Shown here: positions 17,564 to 27,173 of the stretch, in pieces | Numbering within the stretch: position 1 is the stretch's first letter | Layout of the letters: each line of letters starts with the position of its first letter | From: an uncultured Vampirovibrio sp. | GTDB lineage: Bacteria > Cyanobacteriota > Vampirovibrionia > Gastranaerophilales > Gastranaerophilaceae | Assembly: GCA_910583725.1 (NCBI GenBank) | Contig: CAJTXZ010000002.1 | Coordinates: forward strand, 1 to 64,000 | Length of the DNA stretch: 64,000 nucleotides | Reading direction: 5' to 3' | Notes under the pieces: model-generated | Told to the model about the DNA's origin: nothing | The model's database searches: none | The model's input: the letters and a program-made list of their open reading frames with translations, nothing else | Program-made: the position numbers and the translations under genes

Positions 17564-18502
17564 ATGCATTTTAATAATATTTTATATTTGTCTTTTATTG
17601 ACGCTATCAAGGATTGCCTTGAAATTATTCCGTTTTTAATATTGATTTTTTATTTGATTGAGGCGGCTGAGTATTTTTATTCTGATAAAATTCTTGAATC
17701 AAAATTTCTTAAAAGCAAAGCCTCCAAATTCGGCCCGCTTTTTGGTGCACTTTTAGCGTCCATTCCGCAATGCGGCTTATCGGTTATTGCAAGCACCCTC
17801 TATTGTAAAAGATTTATTACAAAAGGCACGCTCATTGCGGTTTATCTTGCAACATCAGATGAAGCCGTGCCGGTTTTGATTGCAAACCCTGAAGGGTTCA
17901 GAATTGTTTTACCCTTAATTTTAATCAAGATTATGGTTGGGCTTATAGGCGGATATTTAATTGACTTTATTATGCCTGCTAAAGCGCCGTCTGACAATGT
18001 TTTAGAGGCCAAGGGAGAAATAATTTTAGAAAAAGGGTGTCACAGCCACCACATAACAAAAAATGGCAAAGAAAACAGTAAGACTGAGCTTTTTTTGCAC
18101 CCTTTAATTCACACTTTTAGTGTCACATTCTTTGTATTTTTGTTGACTTTTTTAATAAACGTGCTTGTTTCAGCTGCAGCATTAGATAAGGGTATAAATG
18201 CTTCATCCTGGTGGATAAATAGCGGCCTGTTGAAATTTATAGAGCCTGTTTTGGCGGCATTTTTTGGCATAATTCCAAACTGTGCCATTTCTGTCGGCAT
18301 TACAATTTTGTATTTAAAAGGCGCTATCAGTTTTGCTTCCTGTGTTTCAGGGCTTTGTGCCGGTGCAGGCCTTGGGATATTGGTGCTATTCAAGAAAAAT
18401 AAGGATATTAAAGATACTTTAAGCGTTATAGGGCTTCTTCTTTTAATTAGTATCCTTGCAGGCCTTATAGTTCAAGCAGTTTTATTTGTTTTTAATTATT
18501 GA
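17564..18502 (+). CDS. putative manganese/heavy-metal exporter (ArsP_2-like, DUF2899)
   Basis: A 312-residue membrane protein with about nine or ten hydrophobic segments in two halves. Each half has a matching motif, 'LFGALLASIPQCGLSVIAST' and 'AAFFGIIPNCAISVGITILY', which is the signature of the putative 10-TM heavy-metal exporter family (ArsP_2, also annotated as putative manganese transporter). The loop between the halves contains a His-rich 'CHSHH' that could bind metal. It lies 130 bases after feoB on the same strand with its own -10 box. The neighbourhood suggests a role in metal balance; the metal is not shown by the sequence. Confidence 0.82.
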   Translation: MHFNNILYLSFIDAIKDCLEIIPFLILIFYLIEAAEYFYSDKILESKFLKSKASKFGPLFGALLASIPQCGLSVIASTLYCKRFITKGTLIAVYLATSDEAVPVLIANPEGFRIVLPLILIKIMVGLIGGYLIDFIMPAKAPSDNVLEAKGEIILEKGCHSHHITKNGKENSKTELFLHPLIHTFSVTFFVFLLTFLINVLVSAAALDKGINASSWWINSGLLKFIEPVLAAFFGIIPNCAISVGITILYLKGAISFASCVSGLCAGAGLGILVLFKKNKDIKDTLSVIGLLLLISILAGLIVQAVLFVFNY

Positions 18503-18647
18503 AACCATGCAGGAATATTATCATATTTGCTACCAAAAAAATCGAGGATGAATTTTTCGTCTGCGCCAACCGTTATTCTTAAAGAGAAGACTAAAATGGA
18601 CTGCCAGATGAATTTTGAGTACATTAAGAACACTAAAAAGAAATTAA

Positions 18648-20009
18648 TTAAACGCGCTCAATTTCTTTTTCATTCTTAGAAGTATCCAAAACGGTATCAA
18701 CATCTATAGAAGAGGTGCTTTGCATAATCTCACCTGAAATTACTGCAGGGCTTTTGGATTTTTTAACTGCCTTTGTTAACATATATTTATTCATTTTTTC
18801 ATAATCAAAGGCATCTTCCCACCTTGCTACAACCGTTGTTGCAACGCAGTTTCCGATTAAATTTACAGTCGTTCTTCCCATATCAAGGATTTGATCAATT
18901 CCAAGAAGGATTGCAACACCTACAACAGGAAGACCAAAACTTGATAATGTTCCTGTTAAAACCACAAGAGAAACCCTTGGCACACCGGCAATTCCCTTTG
19001 ATGTTAACATCAAAGTCAACATTATTAAAACCTGCTGTTCAATTGGTATATTAATACCAGCAATTTGTGCGCAAAACAAGGCTGTAAGGGCAAGATAGAG
19101 GGTGGAACCATCCAAATTAAAGGTGTATCCTGTCGGCATAACAAAGCTGACAATATTTTTTGGCACGCCGAATTTTTCCATAACATCCATAGCTTTTGGA
19201 AGAGCTGCCTCGGAGCTTGCCGTTGTAAAGGCAAGGAGAGCAGGCTCTTTTAGAGCCCTAATAAGAGCTGTGAATGGGATTTTAATTACTTTGCACACAA
19301 CTGCCAACACTATTATTACAAAGAGGACGAGTGAAAAATAAGTCACGCCTATTAATTTTGCATAGCTTGCAAGAATTCCTATGCCGTTTTGCCCAATTGT
19401 GGCTGAGATTGCACCAAAAACACCAATGGGAGCAAAAAGCATAACAAATTCTGTAAATTTAAACATAATTTCACAGGTGCTTTGAAGAAAATCTAAAACA
19501 GGGCGAGCTTTTTGGCCAATTGCACATATTGCAAGGGCAAAGAAGATAGAAAATACAACAATTTGCAACAAATTCCCCTCAGCCATTGATTTAAATACAC
19601 TTGTTGGCACCATATCAACAATCATATGCGACAAGGAATGATCAATCTGCACATTTTGCATCTTTTCAACGGCCGCCATTGAAACCGTGCTTAAATCTAT
19701 ATTAAACCCAACGCCTGGCTTAAAAATATTCGCCATAACAAGCCCCAGAATAAGAGCAACCGTTGTCACTATTTCAAAATAAAGGATGGTCTTAAAGCCA
19801 ATCTTTCCAAGGTGTTTAACATCGCCATGGCCTGCAATTCCTACAACAAGTGTAGCAAAAATCAAAGGGGCAATTATCATCTTTACCATTCGAAGAAACA
19901 TATCAGCCAAAGGCTGCATTTTTACTGCAATATCAGGTGCAAGCCAGCCAAAAACAATACCTGCGATTAGGGCCAAAAATATGAATAGTGTCAATTTTGA
20001 GCTGGACAA
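18648..20009 (-). CDS. dicarboxylate/amino acid:cation symporter (DAACS)
   Basis: A 453-residue inner-membrane symporter of the GltP/DctA family. It starts with the first helix 'LTLFIFLALIAGIVFGWLAP', continues with the typical 'FLRMVKMIIAPLIFATLVVG', and holds the hairpin serine-rich loop 'ALLAFTTASSEAALPKAM' and the NMDGT-like motif as 'GYTFNLDGSTLYLALTALF' (NLDGS). The last 40 residues are a polar cytoplasmic tail. It takes up C4-dicarboxylates, glutamate or aspartate with Na+ or H+; the SSEAALP loop does not decide which. The gene is single and faces the metal exporter gene tail-to-tail. Confidence 0.93.
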   Translation of the reverse strand: MSSSKLTLFIFLALIAGIVFGWLAPDIAVKMQPLADMFLRMVKMIIAPLIFATLVVGIAGHGDVKHLGKIGFKTILYFEIVTTVALILGLVMANIFKPGVGFNIDLSTVSMAAVEKMQNVQIDHSLSHMIVDMVPTSVFKSMAEGNLLQIVVFSIFFALAICAIGQKARPVLDFLQSTCEIMFKFTEFVMLFAPIGVFGAISATIGQNGIGILASYAKLIGVTYFSLVLFVIIVLAVVCKVIKIPFTALIRALKEPALLAFTTASSEAALPKAMDVMEKFGVPKNIVSFVMPTGYTFNLDGSTLYLALTALFCAQIAGINIPIEQQVLIMLTLMLTSKGIAGVPRVSLVVLTGTLSSFGLPVVGVAILLGIDQILDMGRTTVNLIGNCVATTVVARWEDAFDYEKMNKYMLTKAVKKSKSPAVISGEIMQSTSSIDVDTVLDTSKNEKEIERV

Positions 20010-20080
20010 TTTTATTTTTCTCCAAATGGTTAAAAAATATTTTCTTAACTAATACAATTGTAATATAAAAAAATATTTTG

Positions 20081-20695
20081 TCATTTTTTTATTGACCCAA
20101 GTAACCAATTGTAAACATCAATGGTGGCGGGGCATATGGCAAGTTCTCTGTCACATAAGCTTTTTATTGTTTCCTTAAAACACACAAAAAGTGCCATATC
20201 AAGGCCTTTTTCGCCCTCATTTTCATCCAATATTTTAATGATTTTTTCTCTGTATTTTTTATCTCTCGTGTTGGCTTCAATCTTATCGGCAAGGAATATT
20301 ATCTTCTCAAACGTCGACATATTAACCCTTCCAAGGGTATGATGTCTGATAGAAGCAAGTATATCAGAATCTTTAACCTTAAATTTTTCCCTTGCAAAAT
20401 ATTCACCAACGGGTGCATGGTATGTTTTATGGTTTAAGAGTTCGTTTTCATTGATATCATTAATTTTTGACTTTATGATGTTCAAAAGTTCATCGTTTGA
20501 AAGGCACTTGGCACAATCATGTAAAAGGCCTGCAAGAGCTGCCTTTTTAGGATTTAGGCCATATCTTATTGCAAGCTCTTCTGCGCATTTTTCAACACCA
20601 AGCGTGTGGATATATCTTTCTTTTATAAGATTTTTTTTAAGGCACCCTAAAAGCGCCTGTCTATCGTTAATATCAGCTGTAAAGTTTATGTTCAT
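20081..20695 (-). CDS. yqeK: HD domain protein YqeK (Ap4A hydrolase)
   Basis: About 204 residues with an HD-type metal site: 'RYIHTLGVEKCAEELAIRYG' (first His), 'AALAGLLHDCAKCL' (HD pair), 'NHKTYHAPVGEY' and 'ILASIRHHTLGRVNMS', then the Asp in 'IIFLADKIEANTRDK'. YqeK enzymes cleave diadenosine tetraphosphate to two ADP. It lies directly downstream of nadD, the usual bacterial pairing. I chose the internal ATG at 20695 (MNINFTAD), which overlaps the end of nadD by 23 bases; the longer start at 20725 would overlap by 53 bases. Confidence 0.88.
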   Translation of the reverse strand: MNINFTADINDRQALLGCLKKNLIKERYIHTLGVEKCAEELAIRYGLNPKKAALAGLLHDCAKCLSNDELLNIIKSKINDINENELLNHKTYHAPVGEYFAREKFKVKDSDILASIRHHTLGRVNMSTFEKIIFLADKIEANTRDKKYREKIIKILDENEGEKGLDMALFVCFKETIKSLCDRELAICPATIDVYNWLLGSIKK

Positions 20696-21284
20696 AAATA
20701 TACTCCTCAACCTTTTTATCCACAAAGCGGCTTATATCTTCATTTTTTGCCACTAAATCCCTTATATTATTTGATGAAACATCGTAATATTCAACATTTT
20801 TTGCAAGCCTGAATGTATAGCCCCTGTCTTTTAGTGCCATAATATCTTCTTCCTTAATATCCTTTTCCTTTGTGCAGGAGTGCCTTTTTAGGACAATGAA
20901 TTCAAGCTTTTCCCTTAATATATCAGGGTTTTTCCACCTTTCAATGTCGATAAATGCGTCATAGCCTATGATAAATGGTATTTTATTATAAGAGCGTGTA
21001 TTTTCTGTGCCAAAAACCATTTCATAGAGTGCATTTACAGTTTGAAACGAGTAAGATGGCACATTAAGGCGGCTTTCAATATCTGACACCTGCCCTAAAG
21101 TATCATCAACAGAGAGTTTTAACATATTATACCGATAAATAAAATCAAGTGTTTTTTTGTGGGGAGGCAAAAATGCCGGCACAAAAATTATTTTTTCAAA
21201 ACCAAATTCAGCCTTTACCCTCTTAGCAAGGCTAATATGCCCAAGATGGGGCGGATTAAACGTTCCAAAAAAATAACAATCCAT
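20673..21284 (-). CDS. nadD: nicotinate-nucleotide adenylyltransferase
   Basis: A 203-residue NaMN adenylyltransferase that forms deamido-NAD in NAD synthesis. The nucleotidyltransferase motif 'FFGTFNPPHLGHISLAKRV' sits at the very start, 'PAFLPPHKK' contacts ATP, and the second signature is 'DVSSNNIRDLVAKNED' (usual ISSTxIR). Length and domain order are normal. It overlaps yqeK downstream, so the two are one operon. Its start lies 50 bases from the divergent rqcH start, so the two promoters must overlap. Confidence 0.94.
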   Translation of the reverse strand: MDCYFFGTFNPPHLGHISLAKRVKAEFGFEKIIFVPAFLPPHKKTLDFIYRYNMLKLSVDDTLGQVSDIESRLNVPSYSFQTVNALYEMVFGTENTRSYNKIPFIIGYDAFIDIERWKNPDILREKLEFIVLKRHSCTKEKDIKEEDIMALKDRGYTFRLAKNVEYYDVSSNNIRDLVAKNEDISRFVDKKVEEYIYEHKLYS

Positions 21285-21336
21285 CTTTAAATCAGTGCTT
21301 TTCTATCTTTTTTGATTATATTACAATTATTTTATT

Positions 21337-23259
21337 ATGTATAATTTAGATTCTTTAAGTTTAAAATATTTAATCAAAGAAAATGAAGATTTTCTAAACG
21401 GTGCTGTTATACAAAAAATCCAGATGCCATCAAAGAGGGAAATCCTTCTTTCAGTAAGGAATTTGGGCGAAAACAAAAAATTATACATAAATGTAAACCC
21501 GAAGTTTGCACATATGAATTTTATCAGCAATAAAGAAAACTATGCGATTAATATTCCAAAAGAGCCGCCAATGTTTTGCATGCTCTTAAGAAAATATCTT
21601 GAGGGCGCCAAGCTAAAGGAGGTGAAAACCGTTGAATACGAAAGGATTGTGGAATTTTATTTTGATGTTTTTGATGAAATAGGCTCGCTTAATCCTATGT
21701 GTTTGAGTGTTGAATTTATGGGAAAACACTCAAATGTAATACTTTATAACGCCAAAAATAAGATTATAGCCGGTTCTGTGCATAATATTTCGCCTGAAAA
21801 AAGCTCTGTTCGGGAAGTTTGGGGCGGAATAGAGTATATTTACCCGCCAAAACAAGAAAAAAAGGATATTTTAAAAACTTCAATTGCTGATTTTTATAAT
21901 TTGGATGTCAAAGATATTCCTGCCCGCTATTATTATATTTCAGGCGGTTTAGCGGAGTTTATTTTAAGGCGTTTTAGTGGTTTTCAAAAAAAGGATGGAC
22001 TATTTTCGTATATTCAAAATATGGTACTTGAAAATTCAGCTCCCATAAAGGATTTCTGGACAGAAAACATTCAAAAGGAAGGAATAGCGCTTTGTTTGCC
22101 ATCCATTAAGGATGGAAACCAAGATAGGACAGATATTACACGCAAGATGAATTCTGATAAAACAGACACAAATGAAACTCAAACATGCAAGACTACTGAT
22201 ACCACAGATTTACAGCCATTAAATGAGGGTAATTATCAATTAAAAGAAGTATATGAAGATTATTTGAGTGCTGAAACCAATATAGAGCCTGTAAATATGG
22301 TAGATATTAAAATGAATTATCTTATTGAAAAATATTTTTCACACTTTGTAATGAAAGATTTGATGGAGAACAAAAAAGCAGGCCTCAGGCGGGTTTTAGC
22401 CAAGGAAATTAAAAGATATAAGGATATTATTCTAAATTCTGATAAAAAAAATTCATACCTTTTGCACAAACAAAAGGGGGATTTAATTTTAGCCAATATT
22501 TACAACATTAAAAAAGGTGATAAAAAGGTAGTTTTAGATGGTATTGAAATAATTCTTGATGAAACAAAAAGCCCCGCAGAAAATGCACAGCGTTATTTTT
22601 CTTTGTATTCCAAAGGAAAGACTGCAAAAGAAATAGGCGAAAAAAGGAAGGAAGCTGCAGAAAAGAATCTTGAATATTTAAATGATATATTATTCTCTGT
22701 TGGAAATGCCGATAAACCTGGTATTTTAGATGAAATAGAGGATGAGATTGATATTTTTCTTAGGCAAGCGCAAGAAAGGCTTAACGAGACAGATTTAGAC
22801 AAAGACAGAGGTTTTAATAACAAAACAGCTAAAAATAACAGCGGCAAGCCAAACGGAGCAGCAGGCTTTAAAGGCAAAAACCGCACAAGGGGCGAAAAAA
22901 ACGAGAAACAGTCAAAGTTAGCCATTGAAACCATTGAATATCAAGGCTTTCAGATTTATATCGGGAAAAACAACAAGCAAAACGATTATTTAATTAAAAA
23001 GGTTTCAAACCCTGAGGATATCTGGCTGCATGCTAAAGACTGCCCCTCTGGACACATTTTTATAAAGACAGAAAACGGCAAAAAGACAGTGTCTGATGAT
23101 GTTTTATTGTATGCTGCAAAATTAGCAAAGGCAAACTCGCCAATGAAAGAAAGCGCCAAGGCTTCAATTATATATACAAAAAGAAAATTCCTAAAACGCC
23201 CGCCGGATACACATTTGGGGTATGTTACATATAGAGAAGAAAGAGAAATTGTGGTGTAG
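21337..23259 (+). CDS. rqcH: NFACT ribosome-quality-control factor
   Basis: A 640-residue RqcH/FbpA-type protein that binds stalled 50S subunits with peptidyl-tRNA and adds C-terminal alanine tails. The NFACT-N domain begins 'MYNLDSLSLKYLIKENEDFL' and continues through 'VEFMGKHSNVILYNAKNKII'. A helical CCR region follows, and the NFACT-R domain at the end has 'DIWLHAKDCPSGHIFIKTE' and 'YTKRKFLKRPPDTHLGYVTY'. An Asp/Thr/Asn-rich insertion at residues 255-290 and a Lys/Asn-rich linker at 485-530 are low complexity. A TACAAT nine bases before the ATG and the lack of a ribosome site suggest a very short 5' leader. Confidence 0.92.
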   Translation: MYNLDSLSLKYLIKENEDFLNGAVIQKIQMPSKREILLSVRNLGENKKLYINVNPKFAHMNFISNKENYAINIPKEPPMFCMLLRKYLEGAKLKEVKTVEYERIVEFYFDVFDEIGSLNPMCLSVEFMGKHSNVILYNAKNKIIAGSVHNISPEKSSVREVWGGIEYIYPPKQEKKDILKTSIADFYNLDVKDIPARYYYISGGLAEFILRRFSGFQKKDGLFSYIQNMVLENSAPIKDFWTENIQKEGIALCLPSIKDGNQDRTDITRKMNSDKTDTNETQTCKTTDTTDLQPLNEGNYQLKEVYEDYLSAETNIEPVNMVDIKMNYLIEKYFSHFVMKDLMENKKAGLRRVLAKEIKRYKDIILNSDKKNSYLLHKQKGDLILANIYNIKKGDKKVVLDGIEIILDETKSPAENAQRYFSLYSKGKTAKEIGEKRKEAAEKNLEYLNDILFSVGNADKPGILDEIEDEIDIFLRQAQERLNETDLDKDRGFNNKTAKNNSGKPNGAAGFKGKNRTRGEKNEKQSKLAIETIEYQGFQIYIGKNNKQNDYLIKKVSNPEDIWLHAKDCPSGHIFIKTENGKKTVSDDVLLYAAKLAKANSPMKESAKASIIYTKRKFLKRPPDTHLGYVTYREEREIVV

Positions 23260-23391
23260 GATGGCTGCCTTGCCAATCACGGGGCCTTTAGGACTTACAA
23301 CGTAAAATTGAAAAAATTAACTCCATTATAATCCTTAGGATTATTAATTCATATCAGGATTTATACAGCATTTATAAACCGGACATACTGC

Positions 23392-23691
23392 TTAAAAAAC
23401 ACTCACTAAATCTTTCTTGATGTCGTTATAAAAAGTATTGGAAATAAGGTGAAAATCAACAATATTTACAATAAACGGCAGATTTGATGCATCAAACAAT
23501 TCTTTTAATGTATCGTAATCATCAGGAAGCATCGGGGTTTTACCCTTTGATAGGATATCTAAATCAGACAGGGAACGAAAATCTCCCTTTACCCTTGAGC
23601 CATAATAATAAAAGTCATACACAGCCAAAAAGGGTTTTAAAATATCCTTTATAATCCCCTCCTCAAAGGCATTCAGCCCCTTAATCCTCAT
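23392..23691 (-). CDS. MNT-type nucleotidyltransferase (antitoxin of HEPN/MNT pair)
   Basis: A protein of about 100 residues from the ATG at 23691 (a longer frame opens at 23730). It carries the minimal nucleotidyltransferase signature 'YYYGSRVKGDFRSLSDLDIL', that is GSRxxG followed by SDxDI. In MNT/HEPN type VII systems this enzyme AMPylates and silences the HEPN RNase; earlier work described such pairs as HI0073/HI0074. It is encoded directly after, and overlapping, the HEPN gene. A third Asp-like acidic position is present in 'VNIVDFHLIS'. Both active-site parts appear intact. Confidence 0.87.
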   Translation of the reverse strand: MRIKGLNAFEEGIIKDILKPFLAVYDFYYYGSRVKGDFRSLSDLDILSKGKTPMLPDDYDTLKELFDASNLPFIVNIVDFHLISNTFYNDIKKDLVSVF

Positions 23692-24088
23692 CTTGTTTTT
23701 CCTTAAATACATTAATAAAAAATTCAACATCAGATAAAAAGTTAGGAATAATGGCTATCAGAGCCCTTGATTTTTCTAAATTATATTCATGGGCTGTATT
23801 GTTTCTTTTTTGATAGTAATCTTTCCAACTAAGCCAGTCTTTAGAATAGCCAAACCCCTCCATCAGCCTAAAAATATTGTTAATTGTAAGTTCTTTTTCA
23901 TCCTTGCCGTATTTCTTGATTAGGATTTTTTTCATAAGTTTCCAGGCGGTTTCAAGTGTATATTCAAACCGCTTAACACAAGAATCTTCAATGTATTCAA
24001 GCAAAGAAGAGCCTTTATTTGCCTCAAAATCTTTATAGCACCTTAAAAGCGTATTGTATAAACTTTCAAGATGGTCAATTTTTATCAT
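23681..24088 (-). CDS. HEPN domain protein (HI0074 family toxin)
   Basis: A 135-residue all-helical protein of the nucleotidyltransferase-substrate-binding (HI0074) family. The HEPN RNase motif R(x)4H is intact in 'YYQKRNNTAHEYNLEKS', and the family hallmarks 'RFEYTLETAWKLMKKIL' and 'GFGYSKDWLSWKDYY' are present. With the downstream MNT gene it forms a type VII toxin-antitoxin pair: HEPN is a putative tRNA or mRNA nuclease, inactivated by AMPylation of a tyrosine in or near its motif. The two genes overlap, toxin first. The pair lies between housekeeping genes rqcH and pheT, which suggests insertion as a small mobile cassette. Confidence 0.88.
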   Translation of the reverse strand: MIKIDHLESLYNTLLRCYKDFEANKGSSLLEYIEDSCVKRFEYTLETAWKLMKKILIKKYGKDEKELTINNIFRLMEGFGYSKDWLSWKDYYQKRNNTAHEYNLEKSRALIAIIPNFLSDVEFFINVFKEKQDED

Positions 24089-24195
24089 ATTTAACCTGAT
24101 TTAAAAAATATTAAGCATTTACAAACTTAATAATATCACAAGTTTGCTCAAAATCCTTTTTGTAATAAAATTAAGGATGAAGAAACAAGGCGTTT

Positions 24196-24236
24196 TAAAA
24201 CTCTAAACGGTTTAAAATCAGCCAGGGAGAGTTTTA
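24196..24236 (+). promoter_or_regulatory. hairpin in the pheT leader
   Basis: Perfect 9-bp arms TAAAACTCT (24196-24204) and AGAGTTTTA (24228-24236) end 36 bases before the pheT ATG. There is no T-run after it. It may be a leader structure; no Phe-rich leader peptide or T-box motif is seen. Confidence 0.35.
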
Positions 24237-24272
24237 GAGGTCTTAAATATACAATTTAAAAAGGATTAAAAT

Positions 24273-26750
24273 ATGCAGGTTTCACTTGAATGGCTGAATG
24301 AATATGTTGATTTAGATGGGATAGAGCCCGAATTAATCGCTCATAAGCTTACTATGAGCGGATTAGAAGTTGAAGAGGTTGAACACAAAAAAGCTAATTT
24401 TACAAATATAATAACCGCAAAGATAATAAAAATTGACAATCACCCAAATGCAGATAAGTTGCACCTTGTTGGGGTTGATACCGGAAACGGCGTAAAGACA
24501 GTTGTTTGCGGGGCTCAAAATATTAAAGAGGGGCAGATTATCCCCTATGCAAGCGTAGGTTCAAAGGTATTTTCAAGAAAGACAGGAGAGCTTTTTGAAC
24601 TAACTCCTGCTGTTATTAGAGGGGTGGAATCTCAGGGTATGCTTTGTTCTCAGGATGAACTTGGCCTTGAAAGTATGCAGAAAGAGGATGGTATCTTAAT
24701 ATTGAACAATCCTGATTTGCAATTAGGCGAAATTAAGCTTGGTGAAAGGCTTGAGAAGGTTTTAAACCTGAATGATGAAATAATTTTCCACCTTGCGCCC
24801 ACTGCAAACAGAGGCGATGAAATGTCTGTAATAGGTGTAGCAAGAGAGCTTTCAGCGCTTTTTAATAAAAAACTTAAATTTTCACCCCTTAGCGCAATGA
24901 ATGATGTTTCAACAGACAAATTTAAGGTTGAAATCATAGATGATGAGGCCTGCAAATACTATTCAGTTGCGCTTTTAAAGGATATTAAGATTAAGCCTGC
25001 GCCTGATTTTATTCAAAGAAGGGTAATGGCAGCCGGCATGCGCCCAATTAATAATGTTGTTGACATTACAAACTATGTAATGCTTGAACTGGGCACACCC
25101 CTGCATGCCTTTGATTTTGACAAACTGGATAATTACCTTTGTGTCAGATACGCAAAAGAGGGCGAAAAGCTTGTTACAATTGACAATGTAGAGAGAAATT
25201 TGACAAATGAAACCGTTGTAATAGCAAAAAAAGATGAACCCGTTTGCATTGGCGGTGTTTTTGGCGGTTTTAACTCTGAAATTGATAATAACACCAAAAA
25301 TATTGCGCTTGAAGCAGCGTTTTTCCCGGCACACACAAACAGAAAATCCGCCCGCTCTATAGGCTACAGGTCAGAAGCAAGTGCAAGGTTTGAGAGAGGC
25401 GTTGATATTGAGCTTGTCCAAATGGGCTTAATGCAGGCTGTGAACCTTTTAATTAAATATGCGGATGCAAAGTTTGAGGGCATTACAGAATGCGGCTCAA
25501 ACAAACGGGATGACATTGAAATCACCCTTAGAAGCTCTGAAATCAAGAGAATTCTTGGTGTTGGGATTGAGCAAAATAAGTGCGTTGAAATATTAGAAAA
25601 TCTTGGTTTTGAACTTTTAGGAAAAAATGAAATTGCAGCAAAATTCAAGGTTCCAAGCTACAGGTATAATGATGTTACAAGAGAAATTGACCTAATTGAA
25701 GAGGTGGCAAGGATTTCAGGGTATGATGATATTCCGCCAACCTTAATGAGCATCTCAGAGGGCGCTGAAATTTCAGAAGAGCAAAAGACCATTAAGTCAA
25801 TCAACGAGATGTTTTTGAACCTTGGATTTGATGAAATTGTAACATCATCTCTTGTTGGGGAAAATCTTTACAGAGAACATATGACTGCATTACAGCCTGA
25901 AACTGCGCTCAGAGTAATGAACCCGCAGAGCGAAGATGCCACAACCTTAAGACAGCAATTAATGCCTAATTTGTTAAATGTTGTCAAGTTAAACTTTGAT
26001 ATGGCAAATAAAAATTTCAGACTGTATGAAATGGGCAAGGTTTACAATATTAAGGAAGAATCCGATGAAAACCACTCAGGGGTTGAAGAAAAGAGGAAAA
26101 TTTCAGGCTGCATTTTTGGTAATATAAATAATGAGCTTTGGAACCAAAAGAATGCGCCCGATTTTTACACCCTAAAAGGCGTAATTGAGAAGCTTTTTGA
26201 TACCTTAGGGCTTGAAAAAAGGGTTGTATATTCACCATTAAAAAATGCTGATGATTTTAAATTTATGCACCCCTATCAAACAGCAACGGTTGAATTATTG
26301 GGTAAAAATGCCCTGAATATAGGGTATTTCGGGAAGGTTCATCCGGTTTTGGCTGATAAAATGAAACTGAATCAGGATTTATTTGTGTTTGAGATTGACC
26401 TTGAGGAAATTTTAAAGGCAATCAATGTTTCAGGCACAACAAGGTATAAAAAACTAGCCCAAACTTTCCCTATTACAAGAGATATAGCCTTTGTCACCAA
26501 CAAAGAGACTACAAACAGCGACATTTTAAGGGCAATTAAAAAATTCAGCGACAAAAATATTTACAAAGGCGCTAAAATTTTTGATATCTATGAAGGCGCA
26601 AACATAGGCGAGGGCAAAAGAAGCGTAGCTTATAGAATAACGCTGCAGGATGAGAATAAAACGCTCACAGATGAAATTATTGAAGCGGAAATTTCAAAGA
26701 TTAAGGCAGGGCTCGAGAAAACCTTTGCCGACCTGAGTTTTAGGCAATAG
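24273..26750 (+). CDS. pheT: phenylalanyl-tRNA synthetase beta subunit
   Basis: An 825-residue protein that with PheS charges tRNA-Phe. It has the N-terminal 'MQVSLEWLNEYVDLD', an EMAP/OB-like tRNA-binding domain ('KIDNHPNADKLHLVGVDTGN'), the B3/4 editing domain with 'RPINNVVDITNYVMLELGTPLHAFDFDKL' as its core, B5 with 'IARISGYDDIPPTL'-like sequence, the inactive class II core, and the C-terminal anticodon-binding FDX-ACB domain ending 'TFADLSFRQ'. Length is normal. pheS is not next to it, so the two subunits are encoded apart in this genome. An AAGG ribosome site precedes the ATG. Confidence 0.96.
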   Translation: MQVSLEWLNEYVDLDGIEPELIAHKLTMSGLEVEEVEHKKANFTNIITAKIIKIDNHPNADKLHLVGVDTGNGVKTVVCGAQNIKEGQIIPYASVGSKVFSRKTGELFELTPAVIRGVESQGMLCSQDELGLESMQKEDGILILNNPDLQLGEIKLGERLEKVLNLNDEIIFHLAPTANRGDEMSVIGVARELSALFNKKLKFSPLSAMNDVSTDKFKVEIIDDEACKYYSVALLKDIKIKPAPDFIQRRVMAAGMRPINNVVDITNYVMLELGTPLHAFDFDKLDNYLCVRYAKEGEKLVTIDNVERNLTNETVVIAKKDEPVCIGGVFGGFNSEIDNNTKNIALEAAFFPAHTNRKSARSIGYRSEASARFERGVDIELVQMGLMQAVNLLIKYADAKFEGITECGSNKRDDIEITLRSSEIKRILGVGIEQNKCVEILENLGFELLGKNEIAAKFKVPSYRYNDVTREIDLIEEVARISGYDDIPPTLMSISEGAEISEEQKTIKSINEMFLNLGFDEIVTSSLVGENLYREHMTALQPETALRVMNPQSEDATTLRQQLMPNLLNVVKLNFDMANKNFRLYEMGKVYNIKEESDENHSGVEEKRKISGCIFGNINNELWNQKNAPDFYTLKGVIEKLFDTLGLEKRVVYSPLKNADDFKFMHPYQTATVELLGKNALNIGYFGKVHPVLADKMKLNQDLFVFEIDLEEILKAINVSGTTRYKKLAQTFPITRDIAFVTNKETTNSDILRAIKKFSDKNIYKGAKIFDIYEGANIGEGKRSVAYRITLQDENKTLTDEIIEAEISKIKAGLEKTFADLSFRQ

Positions 26751-26751
26751 A

Positions 26752-26785
26752 AAAAGCTGAAACAGTTGTCATTAGCGGCTTTTTA
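26752..26785 (+). terminator. pheT terminator
   Basis: AAAAAGC (26752-26758) pairs with GCTTTTT (26779-26785), directly after the stop codon. Confidence 0.65.
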
Positions 26786-26847
26786 GTGTTAAACCAGCAT
26801 AAATCCTTGTCACATAAAGGTTTTATGGATTTTTACGGCATAAAATT

Positions 26848-26888
26848 TACACGGGGGCTACACGGGGGCTACACGGGGGCTACACGGA
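26848..26888. repeat. short tandem repeat, 11-bp unit
   Basis: Three full copies plus a partial copy of ACGGGGGCTAC, each with a run of five G, in an otherwise AT-rich spacer. Eleven is not a multiple of three and no gene covers it. The rest of the spacer to 27173 has no supported gene; a 51-codon frame at 26925-27080 lacks a ribosome site. Confidence 0.8.
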
Positions 26889-27173
26889 CTGTAAAGTATA
26901 GCATTTAGGGCGTTTCAGGTTTAAATGCATTCCAAAAGAGTTGCAATGCTTGATTCTATAAGCCTTGCGAACAACACAAGAATTGCCGGCCTTATTCCAA
27001 AGGCATTCCCCGATTTCACTGTATTTCTGCTGCCTTATATTCCCTGCTATGCTGCATTAGTTGTTTTCATTGCTTTATAAGAGTTTTAATCAGTCGCATT
27101 TTCAGATAAAACGCCAAAAACACCGTGAGGCCGCTATTTGACTTTTGCAAAAAATGTTCCATCATATCGTATT

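Noticed and set aside
26925..27080. 51-codon frame between pheT and umuD with a hydrophobic end
   Set aside because: No ribosome site and no promoter directed at it; may be a remnant.
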